The notes beneath the pieces were generated by a model that was given only the letters and a program-made list of their open reading frames with translations, ran no database searches and was not told the DNA's origin. From Welwitschia mirabilis (taxonomy: Eukaryota > Gnetophyta > Gnetopsida > Welwitschiales): 64,000 nt of DNA. The stretch covers positions 85,652,693-85,716,692 of the forward strand of contig JBOZIK010000001.1 of the NCBI GenBank assembly GCA_051453625.1, written 5' to 3'. Shown one piece after another: positions 48,104 through 60,429 of the stretch (positions are counted from its first letter, which is position 1; every line of letters begins with the position of its first letter). The position numbers were made by a program, and so were the translations under genes.

Positions 48104-48510
48104 CTCCATGCTGATTTGTACTCCATAGTTTGGAATAGATATGTCACCCCTAAAAACTCTTTTATAGCTTAGTCAGCATTCTTAAATAGGCTCTCTATCA
48201 AAGAGAGGGTATCCAAGTTTGGTTGCCAGAGAGATGTGTTATGTGTTATTTGCGAGAAGGCCACTGAAATAAGGGACCACCCCCTTTTTGAATGCCTCCC
48301 AGCTTTAGTTTTCTTGCATAGGTTTTGAATCTAGTTCATATTCAGCCTTGTTCAAACGATTGGATAACTTTAATTCATTGGGTTATCCATTAGTTGAGTC
48401 CTAATTCTACCCATCATTACATCATAAAATCTTTAATTTTAGCAAGTATTTATCTAATATGGCATAATAGGAATGCTAAGATTTTAAGAATTCAGAATGT
48501 AATGTTCAGG
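48104..48510 (+). pseudogene. LINE reverse transcriptase C-terminal (zf-RVT) relic
   Basis: One frame, with a single internal stop at a former Trp, reads LHADLYSIVWNRYVTPKNSF, then SAFLNRLSIKERVSKFGCQR and VLCVICEKATEIRDHPLFEC (up to about 48300). The C..C........H....C arrangement after W.....P....F..W....RL.T..R is the zinc-binding domain at the end of plant L1-type LINE polyproteins. A second piece, LILASIYLIWHNRNAKILR (about 48434-48490), is the usual IY.IW.eRN.RiF tail. The upstream RT palm and endonuclease are absent, so this is a 5'-truncated copy, normal for LINE insertions. Confidence 0.85.
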
Positions 48511-49446
48511 TTTTAATTAACAGTTTCCAATGTCATTTAGACCTCAACTTGGAGTCAATTTAGAAGTTAAAAAATTGTAGATTGTTTAATTAGATGGGTA
48601 TCTCTCCTCAGTTTATGAGAAAGAGAACTTGCAACCACTAAACTGATCTCTAGATTCTAAAGATTTGTGGAAGAGATCCTCAAAGGTTTTTAGATTGGAG
48701 GAATTCAGCTAGGCTAGAGCGAAGATAGAGCAACCATGGAGTACTTCCTGTAGAGTCCAGTCTAACAAATGCAGTTTGCATAAAGCAGTCTATGCATCTA
48801 AGGCATGTATAATTCCTTGATTGGTGAATTAAAGCAGCTAGTTGTAAGAGTACTTGAGTTAAGCCTACTTGATCAAGAACTATCTAGTTGCAATTAGTAT
48901 GCCCTAGGTTTGATAATATCCACATTCCATAATAGATTGATTTTTTTGCCTCAAAGTTTAAAGCTTGATCAGAAATTGACTAAAAAATACTCAATAGAGA
49001 ATAGTTTATCCTTAGGAAATGTACTGTTTGAAAGATTTATATGTTGCTTATGTTTTAGTTTTATGCAAAACTTCCAATTGTTCATTACACTTATGAGATC
49101 AGAAGAATAGGGGATCATTACAAAAACTTCTTGGAGGATCCTAAGTTGTGTAGTTCAAATACTATAATCAGAGGAATAAGTGTATACCCCTTAAAGGATT
49201 TGGAAGCAAACAAGCCCAGTTTTTCTAAGTAAGACTCTATGCTATTCAGTGTAGCTCATAGTGCTATTTTGATTCCTGTTTTAATTCCTGTGTTGAAGTG
49301 AACTATGATTCCAGAATAGTTTTCCTTAGGTGATGATGGTGCATGTAAACTAGTTTTGGCTGTAAATGCTGTTTTTTTATAGAAGTCTGAACTGAGAAAA
49401 TTCTATAGTAATGAAAGGTAACAATTTCATTAAAAAAAAACAATTG
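48511..49446 (+). other. Probable LINE 3' untranslated region ending in an A-run
   Basis: No conserved frame. The stretch ends in taaaaaaaaac (49431-49441), which may be the LINE poly(A) tail; the LTR of element F starts 6 bp later. The link between LINE body and tail is inference. Confidence 0.45.
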
Positions 49447-49710
49447 TGTTTAATAGGAATCATTATGAAAGTTTTGATTGCTTACAACTAAGGATTGACA
49501 TGCTATTGTATTATTTATAATTTCAAATTTCCATTGAGATAACAAGAATCTAACTTGTGAAGATTAGTTGGAAAGGGGTCGAACCAAATTAAAATTGCAA
49601 TGTGTTTTTATGCATTTTCAATTTTCTTTTTACATTGTTTTTCTTCTTCCTATTATTTCATGAATAAAATTGTATTCATACATTTCTTCTACCATATCTA
49701 CATTACTCAT
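49447..49710 (+). repeat. 5' LTR of element F
   Basis: It begins tgtttaataggaatcatta, aligned with tgattacgaggaattatta at 51352. Shared core features include gttggaaaggggt against gttagaaggggt, and ttttcttctt. Confidence 0.7.
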
Positions 49711-49984
49711 TTCAAAGGTAGGATTTTTGCAACGTGAAGGATAACTATGACACTAAAAAGTATGATGACCATAAACTTAGATAAAAGATTAAGGAAACAT
49801 AAGAGTTTTATGGAAGCCCTAGTGAAGAAATTTGATGTTCAATTAGAGGTGGATCTATTAGATGATTTGAGCAAGGGAGAAAAAGACGAGGGCAATTTTG
49901 AAAATAGGGTTCCAAGAACAAGGCAAGTAGGAAGCTTCTAGTGAATGATAGCAAATATCTAGAGAAGGATCTATTTTTTCATGG
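49711..49984 (+). other. Leader or remnant coding of element F
   Basis: An open stretch at 49747-49941 gives a charged peptide (EVDLLDDLSKGEKDEG) that could be a gag or protease-linker fragment. No diagnostic motif was recognised, and no PBS is clear after the LTR. Confidence 0.35.
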
Positions 49985-51345
49985 CATGTGAATAACTGCC
50001 TTTTGGTTTGTTGAATGCATCTAGTACTTTTATGCATATGATAAATGAAGTTGTGAAAGATTGTTAGGTAAATTTGTGGCTGTTAATGTTATTGGGTGTG
50101 ATTATGTTAAAAAATAGAGTACAAATGAATCTAGAAAAAGTAAAAACAATAGAGAAATAACTATTACAGAAGTCAACCATGAAGGTATGGAGTTTTCATG
50201 GGTTAGCTTCATCTCATCAAAAGCCTCATTTTTGGGTTTTCTAGAATTACAATACCTATATTGAAGACCATAGAGAAGGATAAACAATTTAGAGGAATAG
50301 AAGCCACAAATAAGTCATTTAAGCAATTTAAATGAACTATTTTATAATAGCCATCTTTTCTTTGTCAGATTTTGTATAATCACTTCAAATGAAGGTTGAT
50401 GCAAGTGGTAACGCTATTAGAGGGTACCTATGCAAGTAGGTAAAGCAATTGCTTTCTCTAATGAAAAATTAGATGAAGTCAAATCATTTATTCTACATGT
50501 GAAAATAAATTACATGCAATTTTGCAAGCATTGAAGAAGCATTATTATTAAATCATGTATTTATTCATTATATTGATCAAAAGACACTACAATATTTGAA
50601 TTCACAAGATAAATTGTTTGTTAAACAAATAGAATGTAGTAAAAACTTACAAAAATTTAATTTCATGTTGAAGCATAATCAAATAAGGCAAATCAGTATT
50701 CAATGCATTAAATGCATGTAAGGATGATGTTGCTTTTGCAATAATTTACAAAGATGTTAAAATTTTTTGGTTACCAACTGTAGGACACAAGATAGTTATT
50801 TTTCTCAAGATGGATTGTTATTTTGAGATTATGTAGTTTAAGAGGCCTATGGGTTTAAATTTGGTATAGGTGAAATATTAAGGAATTTAGTTAGCATCAT
50901 GGTTTTGGTAATACTTATGAATTGCTGTAGAGATAGTCTTACTATTATAATATGTATAGGGATGCACATAAAGTTTTTTAAGAATTTGGCATTTATCAAT
51001 CAAAAAAAGGAAGTTCTTCAAATACAACATTGTATATGCCATTGTTGATTCCATCCAAGTCATGAAAAAGTGTTCATGTGGATTTTATTGTAGGTGTCCC
51101 AAAGAGTATTCATGGTAATCCTTCTATGTGGTCATTGTTGGTCATTTTAGCAAGATGACACATTTTATTCCTTATCTAAAATGTGAAGATGCATCATACA
51201 TTGCTCATTTACTCTTTGAGGAAATTATTCACTTGCATGGTTTGCCTCCTTCTTATCTTTGGCAAGGATGTGAAATCTGTATGTCATTTCTTGTGTAGTT
51301 TGTGGAATATTTTGCATATTAAATTGTAGATGTCTACAACATATG
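49985..51345 (+). pseudogene. Pol relic of element F (RT C-term, RNase H, integrase core)
   Basis: RT: LPFGLLNASSTFMHMINEVV (about 49996-50055). The catalytic FDD segment is deleted or eroded (about 50070-50100). Thumb: LEKVKTI (about 50131-50151) and KVWSFHGLASF (about 50181-50213). RNase H: VDASGNAI (about 50397-50420), the eroded YF.H..DQKTLQYLNSQ (about 50560-50612), and QKFNFMLKHNQ (about 50650-50683). Integrase: KSVHVDFIVGVPKSIHGN (about 51064-51118), HFSKMTHFIPYLKCEDASYI (about 51141-51200), FEEIIHLHGLP (about 51217-51250) and KDVKSVCHFLCSLW (about 51264-51305). The frame changes several times. Confidence 0.82.
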
Positions 51346-51351
51346 CAATTA

Positions 51352-51612
51352 TGATTACGAGGAATTATTATGAGGATTTTGATTTATTGCATCCATATAT
51401 TTTCATGTTGTTGTATTACTTTTGATTTCAACTCCTTGTTGATATAAGTAGAACGTGATTCATGAAGGTAGGTTAGAAGGGGTTAAACCATATTAAAATT
51501 CTCACATGTTCTTGTTTTTCTAATTTTCTTTTCTGCATAGTTTTTCTTCTTTATGTTATTTTGTGGATGAAATCTTATTCATACGCATTGCCAATCTCTA
51601 TGTCATAGATCC
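51352..51612 (+). repeat. 3' LTR of element F
   Basis: Partner of 49447-49710. It follows the truncated integrase without the expected C-terminus and polypurine tract, pointing to a deletion next to it. Confidence 0.65.
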
Positions 51613-52967
51613 TAATGTATAGGTATTTGTCTCTGAGTTCTACTTTGTTCTTTAAGTCTGTTATCAAGTGTTATTGTATATTTGGATACCTAAAAGATTT
51701 CCTACAAATGCTTCCTAATTTTGATAATGTTTATTTGTTTTCTAATAATGTAGGGTATCGAATTTAAATGTATAGAAACTCATAATTATTACCCTATTAG
51801 ACTTCAAATCATTCTTCTTAGACTATGAAGCAAAGAGGTTATCCTTTCTTTAATCATCCACTATTAATACAGTTCAGTATTAGTTCAAATTAATAAATGA
51901 TAACATAAAATTATGATAATTTCCTAATTTGCATGTTCAATCTCCTTAGCAATGGAATAAGTGATACATCATTAAAAAGAGAGTTGCTAATTGTATATTT
52001 CCTATTTGTCTATATTCCATGTTTTTGATTTTCCCCAACTTGATTTCCTAAAACTTAAATCCAACTTACATATTGTACATACCTGTAACATTCACAACAA
52101 TGTAGTTCGTTCCAATAAATATTAACAAAGATCCAAGTAAAGGAAAGAAAGATTAGTTTATTTTTTAAATACATGTTTGGTTTTAAAAGTGACTTAAGTG
52201 TTATGGTGTACATGATATTCATCACTAAACCTATCTTGTTGGGACATGTCTCAAGGATCTGCGTCACATACGAATAACACAATACCCATAATCTCAATAA
52301 TATGAAATTGAAGTACAACATCTTAGCTAACAAAATGCTTTCCAGCATTTTTAAGAGATTCATCATACTTCTTGTTAAACCTTCCAAGCCTTTATGTACC
52401 AAGTCATTTTAGTTCTTCATGGTCCACATAACTTTTACTTGTACTCAGATAACATAATTAGGAAAATAATAAGCAGCAGCAACATTGTGGAATATTATAC
52501 CTAAGCAAATATAGTTACTTGTCTTTAAAATGCCCCTTTCCTCACTATTTTAATATTAGTTGTCTTTGAATGGGTGATGATTAGATTGGAATTGTATAAA
52601 ACTAGTCTTGGTTTGTGCTAATTAGTTTGTGTGTTATTCACTTTTGTCATGTTTAATGAGGCATGTAACCATGATATCATGTTGAACAGATCTTATTGTC
52701 TTCTATGTCTTCATACTTCTTGCTTAAGATAGGCATATCCATATGTTAAGGAGTTTACATCTTTTCTTATGAATACTTATGTCTGGTTAAGTTGAATTTA
52801 ATTATATAAGACTAAGTTAAGACTTTACAAAATCTATGATCATTGTCCTTATTGACACTGATATTATTATCATTATCAAGTTATACTATGTGTTTTATAA
52901 CTAACTTGTTATCTAATACTAACTTTAATAGTTCTCCCTTTGATGCCATAGTGAGATACAAAATCGT
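51613..52967. other. Unassigned stretch
   Basis: A 115-codon open frame at 52055-52402 on the minus strand has no motif I recognise, is hydrophobic and Leu-rich, and lacks support. Another frame of the same strand there gives YVDHEELK and NKKYDESLKNAGKHFV, which look more protein-like, but I cannot assign them. Confidence 0.4.
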
Positions 52968-53067
52968 NNNNNNNNNNNNNNNNNNNNNNNNNNNNNNNNN
53001 NNNNNNNNNNNNNNNNNNNNNNNNNNNNNNNNNNNNNNNNNNNNNNNNNNNNNNNNNNNNNNNNNNN
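52968..53067. other. Assembly gap, 100 N
   Basis: The flanks share no sequence and have no homologue in the window to size it. Confidence 0.95.
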
Positions 53068-55240
53068 CATGAAGTAGGAATCTTTATGAGAAAAGAAGAA
53101 ATTTGATAAGTCCAAAACAGTTAATTCACTAGTTATAAGTTAAGAGGAGATGTTTACCTATTAAGTAACATATTTTTTCAAAGTTTAAAAAACTAATATT
53201 CATTTATAATTTAGAATATTTTTAAAAAATTAGTAACGTTGAAATACAAATGATAATTGTATTTTTAAAATGCAAAAGGCCTTTCAAAATGATCTTAGTA
53301 AAGAGAATGATCTTAATAAAGTTTCAACGAGTTTAATTAACATATTAGAAAAAATAAATATCTCATAAAGAAAGTGAGTAATAATGTGAAGAAAAAAGAT
53401 TGAAAAAAGAATATATAAAATAAAAAAAAGATATAAAACATGAACTAAAAAATTATTAATTCATAAATATCCATAAAAGATAGAATATTAGAGCTAAAAG
53501 CATTTAAAAGTGAATATGTAAAGATTGGTTATTTATTTAAAGAACATACAATAATAATTGTAAATATAAACTAATACAATTCTTACAGATAAAAAAATCG
53601 TTTTTCTAAAGGACATTAAAACTAATTAGAAATAATTAAAAACTAAAAAAGAATTAAGTAAAAACATATAAATCCATTATGAAAAAAATTTAAAAATAGT
53701 ACAATTTTAGATAATAGAATTGCAAAATTTCTTATTATTTGATTTCACAAAATTAAAGCACTAGATGTAAAATTTAGAAATAAGTAAGAAGAATTGAGTT
53801 CACTTCTTTAGTATACTATTTGAATTATACTATGAAAACCTCCCTTTAATAAAAATAATCTCATTTATGTGAGCATCTCTTATCTAAATAATTAACATCA
53901 CTAACAAGAAGTTAGTCACCTATACATCAAAATCCTCATTAATTTAAAGAAGGTCTAATAAATGAAATAGATAAATTATTTAACATGGATACTGATAAAA
54001 ATAATTAACATAATTTTAATATTTAATTTGATAAATAATATTTTCTTTCTAAAAACCTAGTTTAATTAATTATTTCATGTTTTATTTATTCTTATTTTAA
54101 ATACCTATTTTAAAGAAAAAACTATAACAATAATTTTAAATGGAAATTAAGAAAATTTATTATTTTTTGTTATCCATGAAGTTTTTAAAGATACATGTGG
54201 ACTTAAATAATGAACTTAAGATGAAAAGAGATGTAAAGTAGTGGAATAAGTTAAAGAAGACAGAAATGAAATATTCTTATGGCATAAGTCCTTAATAAAT
54301 GTTATCTAAAGTTGTGTGTGAAACTAATTATCATTAATACAAGTATCATTCCAAATAATTCACATAATCAAGTTACGATAATGACAAATAATACTAAAGA
54401 AAATAACATACAACTTGAATTATTAAGATATATTGTTTTAAGTTCTATTACTTTAAGTTCCTCTAAATTTTTTATTTTATAGTCATCTATATTATTGTAA
54501 TATCCAATTATTTATTGCTAACTATAATTCATGTGTTTATATGTTATTTCAATATCCTATTTACTTTTAAGATCTAAGTAATAACCTTATTCTAAACATT
54601 TTTATTCATGACTAAGGATCAAATTCAAAGTATGTAATATGATTACACAATTATTCATGTCACTCTCCTTTAAAAGAATAAAATAGGCTTATGAAACATA
54701 GAACATAAAAATTAGTTGAATTCTTTAGAGCCAAAATTTTGAGTGAAATTTAATGGGTATTTTAAGTAACATAAAATTTTAATACAAGAATTGATGAAAT
54801 CACACTTGAATATGGAATATTAACAAATAAAATGAATCATATATTCCTATTACAAAATATATCAAAATTTGCTAACATGCTAACATAACTAGAAAATTTA
54901 ACATACACATGATAAATTTGTGTTTCTAAGTAGATATTAGATGAAGAAATTTACAATTATAAACCAAAAACTTTTGGAAATGAAGAAATCTATAAGTGTG
55001 AACTTAATGATCTTAATAAGTTCTGTAAAGTTTTTTTATAATTATCAATGATTTTCTTTTTTTCAAATATTCAATTTCTTTAAATTCATAATACATAGTA
55101 TGCCCCTTTGTAGATAATATGAATATGGAAAAGTTGAAAGAAATTATTAAGGAATCAGTTAATAAATATATTTACATGTTAGGCATTAGATTTTTGAATA
55201 GTTCATTACTTATTTAGATACCTTAATTAAAAAATGGAGT
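53068..55240. other. Unassigned very AT-rich stretch
   Basis: Long A- and T-rich DNA with no frame, RNA gene or repeat partner noticed in the window. It is the pre-insertion flank of element E. Confidence 0.55.
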
Positions 55241-55245
55241 AACAC
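55241..55245. repeat. Predicted target-site duplication of E (aacac)
   Basis: The five bases abutting the E 3' LTR. The other copy lies beyond the window, so it is a prediction only. Confidence 0.4.
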
Positions 55246-56339
55246 TGTTGTGGTGCATATTTATGCAATGTTTACATCCTGAGTAAAATCATATTAATCA
55301 TAAATAATAGTGCATAAAAACAACACACTAATATAAATGGGATGACCTGAATTTCATAATCCTTCAAGGCCAAAGTAGGAAATAAGAGAGTTGCTTTCCA
55401 CAAAGAAATACTTACACCATAATCTATAGAAATAACTTGCAATGCATGAAAGTAAAATATAACACACTCATGCAAAGCTAATCTACGAAAACAAAAAAAT
55501 AATGCACTTAACCTAAACTAATCAAGTACAACCTTGATAAAGGTTGTCCTTATAATCTCTATCACTAGAGAAACTGTCACTAAATTAGAAGCAACATAAG
55601 TTATGAGGGTGAGAAACAGTCATACATTAAAATGAAATTTTTGTGTATTAAGTTTCGAAGAACATCTATGTTATAAAGTAGTCATACCTTAATGGAGAAA
55701 ACACTGCCTGATACTAAGGAAATGTCTCTCTGGAACTACAAAATGGATCTCTAGCCCTTTGATCTCCTGTCATAAGAATTTTAGATGCAAATAAAGACAA
55801 GAAAGAATTGAGAGTAAGATCTCTATTTATTAATTCAAACACATAATAACAAAGACAAAAAGGTGCAAGTAAACCGTAATAGCTGCACAAGGGAAAAACA
55901 GAAAATACAGGTGGCAGAAGTTAGGTAAATGTTTAGTGCAGACATTACAACAGTGTCGTTCAACTAGTTATTCAAACAATAGAAGAGATGATGCCACCTC
56001 ATAATTAATCTATGTTAGCTATTAGATAGACTACAATCAGCATTCCAATTAGTAGTCTTTATGTAGTCATCTTTACAGTCATCCAGATGATGAGATGGAC
56101 ATTGGCCTTTGATAATTCTTTAATTATGATATCAGCTTCAATGTTTGCAAGAAGTTATCTTCAGAAATGGAAATTATTCATATTTGTTCGGAATATTATA
56201 AATCATCATAGAGATTATGTGTTTCCATCTTTTTCATCTTAGCTCTCCATTATCACGGAAATCAAGAATTTAATTATGTATTTACCTCTAAAACCACTCA
56301 AAATACCCTATCAAATATGTGTAAGTTAGCAGTGTAACA
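55246..56339 (-). repeat. 3' LTR of element E
   Basis: On the minus strand it begins tgttacactgctaac and ends ccacaaca, with proper TG...CA ends; 1094 bp. It is homologous to the D LTRs (for example tttcg/ccgtgataatggagagctaag near 56240). A TATA-like aataaatagag near 55820-55835 (minus) precedes a pyrimidine-rich stretch. The palindromic motif is at 56079-56093. Confidence 0.88.
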
Positions 56340-56349
56340 TAGCCCCCCA
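56340..56349 (-). promoter_or_regulatory. Polypurine tract of element E
   Basis: On the minus strand tggggggcta lies directly before the LTR start; compare gtgggggcta in D. Confidence 0.75.
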
Positions 56350-56892
56350 CTTAGCCTTGTTAGTCCTTGATAAACCCAGGTAGTAAACCATGTTTTCGAG
56401 CTAACTTATTAGATAATAGAACATCTAGGATACTTAAGGAAATTATCTTAGAAAGATTTATAGAAATTATAGATATATAAACTAAATTTTTAAAAATCAT
56501 AAAAACTGAATAAACACCTACTAGAACTTAACCAGTAAGTCATCCAGGTAGTCATCTGGATAATTGAGAGGACGACAGGCTTAAAAAAAGTTTTTGAAAA
56601 CTAGAACCTATGACAGAATTTTTGTTTTTATAGATAATAAGAAAACATAATAAATAGCCCTCCACTGATTTAAGTAGTCATGAATAGAAAATTTAACAAG
56701 TATAATAAAATAGATCCTTGTCATAAGAAATTAAAAGATAATCATGAAAAATCAAATACAATAAATACTTCATGCTGGAAAAATGATATGTCTATATAAA
56801 TATCAAAAGAAAGTTTTTTAGTACAAAAATGTATAGAACGGGAGATATAAAATAATAATATAAAATCACTCTCTTCATCTACACATGATGAA
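56350..56892 (-). other. 3' untranslated region of element E
   Basis: No frame. A motif copy at 56540-56562 (catccaggtagtcatctgga). Confidence 0.5.
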
Positions 56893-58184
56893 CTAGGGCT
56901 TGATAGTTAAATCAAGAGGAGAAGGAGAAGAAGGAGGATGCTCACGGTTTACGAGAAAATGAATGTTTAGAGTTGTAGAGATAGATCTGACTGTCTTATC
57001 ACCTTAGACACTAATCACCTTAGGAATGTCTACAAGCACACTCTACTGAATGGAGACAACACACTAGTGCATGTAAATCATCTGGTCCTTAATGTGTTGT
57101 ACTATTCTCTTAATGGATAGAATCCGCTTCTCAAATATTTATTGTCTTTGATTAAGGGTTTGTGTCCTCTAGGCGAGTACCTATGTTCTCTGATCAAAAT
57201 CCTAGATGCTCTGATCAAGTGCATGGATACTTTTGTCTATGAAATCTGTAATGGTCTTAGTATTCTTAGTAATAAGAGCCTAAATATACTCAAGAATAGT
57301 TCCAACTATAGGTCTCTATACCTGAGGTCTCTCTGCCTCGCTTAAAACCTTTATACTGATGTCTTGTAAATAGTGAGTAGATGTCTGAATATGTGATATA
57401 CACTACTCACCCATGGAATTTAGTATCCCAAATTGTTTAAAAAGTGCTGAGAGGAGGTATGGATAACTAAGTGTCTTAAGGTATCATGCCTCTATCATAG
57501 ATCTAAGTCTCCTCTAGATGAATGTAAGTAAGTCCATCTACTACCTCTATCTAAAAGCTACTAAAATATGTAAATGGAACACCATGGCATAAATTTCATG
57601 AAAGGATGGACTGATGTTATGAATCAATCCTCTATGTAATACTCTGTATGCAGGGGTCAGCTGGTTAACATTTAGCCTCATCGATTAGTAGTCAAATTAG
57701 TTTTTATATCCAAAATAAGTCCATATGCTTGACACTTCTCTATTGTACCAGCTGAATGAATGTGCATGCTTTCAAGCCCACTAAGATCTATGATCAGTTT
57801 AATTTAAGATGGGAGAATGGCTATCTTGTGGTCTCGTATAAATGTAATGATCATGTCTTATAGCCGATCACAAGCATCAAGTCACCTTTCTATATGCATG
57901 GTGTCATAAAACTCTCTTGTCTCTGATACATAGTAAGACCCATATGCATTTATAATCCATCAGAGTCATAATTCTATCAGTCTCTAGTCTATGTTAAGCT
58001 CTATACAAATCAGGAAGTCACTAAAATGCCACTCAACATGGATGCTAGTAGTCTGTATACTCAAAGAANNNNNNNNNNGTGGCAGATGTGCAGGCTCCGC
58101 ACGCTCAATCTTTGGCTCTACTGGATGACCTACCTCCTACTCTAGTTCCTCAGCCATAGCCTCAGCTTGTCTAGCCCTTCACAT
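56893..58184 (-). pseudogene. ORF-X of element E: post-pol protein relic
   Basis: Read from the ATG at 58184 (the next codon is now TGA), through a basic Ala-rich start (RRARQAEAMAEELE), to a TAG at 56895-56893. Conserved blocks shared with D: YVSETREFYDTMHIER, MIITFIRDHKIAIL, LTPAYRVLHRGLIHNISPSF, YPYLLSALFKQFGIL, and a coiled-coil-like C-terminus (SIKRIVQHIKDQMIYMH). A 10-N gap near the N-terminus keeps the frame. A one-base shift lies just before the LTP block. Conservation at the protein level between two separately decayed copies shows that a real protein was encoded. It resembles, from memory, the plant transposon-protein domain near some gypsy elements; its role is unknown. Confidence 0.72.
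58069..58078. other. Assembly gap, 10 N
   Basis: Inside ORF-X of E. As written, it preserves the reading frame. Confidence 0.9.
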
Positions 58185-59416
58185 ATGGGACTCAATCAAA
58201 AACACAAAAATCATTATGTTAAAATAGAAAGATAAGTAAAAAAAAAAACGTTGCATGGATGTGCAATAATAACCCCTAAAATTGATCAAAAATTATGAAA
58301 AATATTGAAAATATATCCTAGCTTTCTTAAAAGTTGCAATGCATCCTGAATTAACTAAACATCAGAGGGAAAAAAGAGAAAAACACAAAAATGCAAAAAC
58401 TATATTTTTAGTGGGCCTCACATAAAGTGAAGATTTGAAGTGCTTAAATGAAAAATCTAATCTGACAAAGTTCTAAAACACATCAAGCTGATCAATTTTT
58501 CCTAAAGGACCATGACATTTTAAGCTATAGTTTGTAAGAAAACGGATGTGAATAGTGAAAATTTGAAAATACCTTATAGTACACCAAAAAACACATAACT
58601 CAAAAAATATGTGGTGAAATTTAAATCCATAAGTCCAAAAATGAAGAGTTCAAAAAACTAAATGATACACCTAAAAACTAAATGTTGAAAGACTAAAAAA
58701 TAGGAGAAAAAAGTGAAGAATAGGAGGAGAAAAAAACATACCTCATTTGAAAAGTCTACTGAGATCTGACGAATCTGGACACGAAATTGAATGGAACAAG
58801 TTCTAGAATGCTGGTACACACCAGAGGGATCATCATCTCTTAAAGAAACAAATGAAAATGATGGGAAAATGAGAGAAAATAAGGAAAAAGAATTTAAGCC
58901 ACGGTTTTATCGCACTATTGTCTAGTCATGTCATCCAGACGATAGCCCTAAGACGACCCTCAGAAAAAATCCAATCTTCATTCATCGAATGTCTTCTGGA
59001 TGGCTTAGTGAATGATAAGGCATGAAAAAGATTTTCAAAAAGAAAAAGATCAGCTAGAAAACTTAGCTTTAGATATGATCATTTAAGTAGTAGTTTTGAA
59101 TAGAAAAATGCAGAAAGATAGAAAACCAAATAGAAACCCAAGAAAAATAAAGGAAAAAGGACAACCACATAAGAAGAGAAAAAAATATGGCTAAAGAAAA
59201 TAAACTATCTAGTTTAAAACTATAATAAAAACTGCATGAATGTGCCTAAACAGAAAAGGAAATAACGATAAACACAAAACTCCATAAACTATAAGGGAAC
59301 TCAGAAAAACTATGAATGAAAAATATGTGCATTTTAATTTTTCAAATGCTTTCTGAAAAATGATTAAACATGAAAGAACAACAAGGAAAATAGAAAATGA
59401 TTAATGTTTTAAGAAA

Positions 59417-59516
59417 NNNNNNNNNNNNNNNNNNNNNNNNNNNNNNNNNNNNNNNNNNNNNNNNNNNNNNNNNNNNNNNNNNNNNNNNNNNNNNNNNNNN
59501 NNNNNNNNNNNNNNNN
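59417..59516. other. Assembly gap, 100 N
   Basis: Flanks are not repeated; the true size is unknown. Confidence 0.95.
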
Positions 59517-59957
59517 TATATAGTTCATAAAGTTTGCTCAAAAAAGCAGTGGTTATGGTAATAATTAAAACTTTAAATGCAATAAATAATAAATGTCAAA
59601 ATCCAAAGTTAGTTAGAAATGAACTCACTTGCTCTCACCTGACAAACACACCCGAATCTTCAAAAGTGAAATGATCAAGTGGGAATACTAAAAGTCTAAG
59701 AAACAAGTAATTCCTTTGATGACACTAGCACCACCACTAATCCTTAACCTCAAAGTTTATTTCTTTTTCCATGATGAAGGGAATGCAACCACTGTCAGAG
59801 GAGTAGGGACCCATGAAGCATGACCAACTAAATCCCCAGTGGAGTTCTCACAGCTACCAACAATGCCAAAGGTTCCTTTCAAAAATATTTACCCTGTGTG
59901 GTGACCATATATTTTTCTTTGAAGTATAAAATTTAATAGCTGATGCTCACTCACTCA

Positions 59958-59958
59958 C

Positions 59959-60016
<58 letters not shown>

Positions 60017-60040
60017 TCACACATACACTCTCTCACACAC
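59958..60040. repeat. (CT)n-(CA)n compound microsatellite
   Basis: A long ct run passes into ca repeats and then into imperfect ca/ct units. D has no such array at the matching place (near 31920), so it arose in E after the copies parted. Confidence 0.92.
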
Positions 60041-60076
60041 ACATATTATTTTTTTGAAAACTTCTCACATGATTAC

Positions 60077-60086
60077 NNNNNNNNNN
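60077..60086. other. Assembly gap, 10 N
   Basis: Element D has about 22 bp in this interval (between ctcactta and gtaatcatg near 31890-31920). Confidence 0.85.
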
Positions 60087-60429
60087 TAAGTGAGATAAAA
60101 AATAGAAAAGAACACTCCCAAATAATCCAAGACCTCAACACCATTGAAAAAAAGCACAAGAAACCAAGGCATCTTTCTTCAAATGAAGTCCATAGACATG
60201 GAAATGTCTTAAGATTAGGTGAATCCAATCTTACTACTATAAATGCCCAAGTGTAAACTAGTTATGCAACTTTATAAAGTAATACATAAGTCAAGATTGA
60301 AAGATGATCGGGTAATATCATAATATCAATCAAAGAAGTAAGCTAAGAAAGAACTCAGACAATGATAGGGAAGAAGTCCTCCTCATCAAAGGAAACCTTT
60401 AAAATAAGTGCTTCTCTTATGTTCACAGT

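Larger units (their letters stand above)
49447..51612 (+). mobile_element. Element F: small Reina-like chromovirus, internally deleted
   Basis: Short direct terminal repeats of about 260 bp (49447-49710 and 51352-51612) flank a collapsed pol. Short LTRs and the SFHGLASF and HFSKMTHFIPYLKCEDAS motifs fit the Reina group. Gag, protease and the start of RT are missing, as is the integrase C-terminus, so the element is a deletion derivative. The right LTR end and a matching target duplication were not resolved. Confidence 0.75.
58185..60429 (-). other. Post-pol non-coding region of element E
   Basis: Counterpart of 31581-33809 in D. It contains motif copies at about 58930-58944 and 58985-59015, a microsatellite, and gaps at 59417-59516 and 60077-60086. 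No conserved frame. Confidence 0.65.

Noticed and set aside
52055-52402. 115-codon open frame on the minus strand as a host gene.
   Set aside because: No recognised domain, hydrophobic composition typical of AT-rich noise, and no exon or promoter context; a different frame of the same strand looks equally protein-like.
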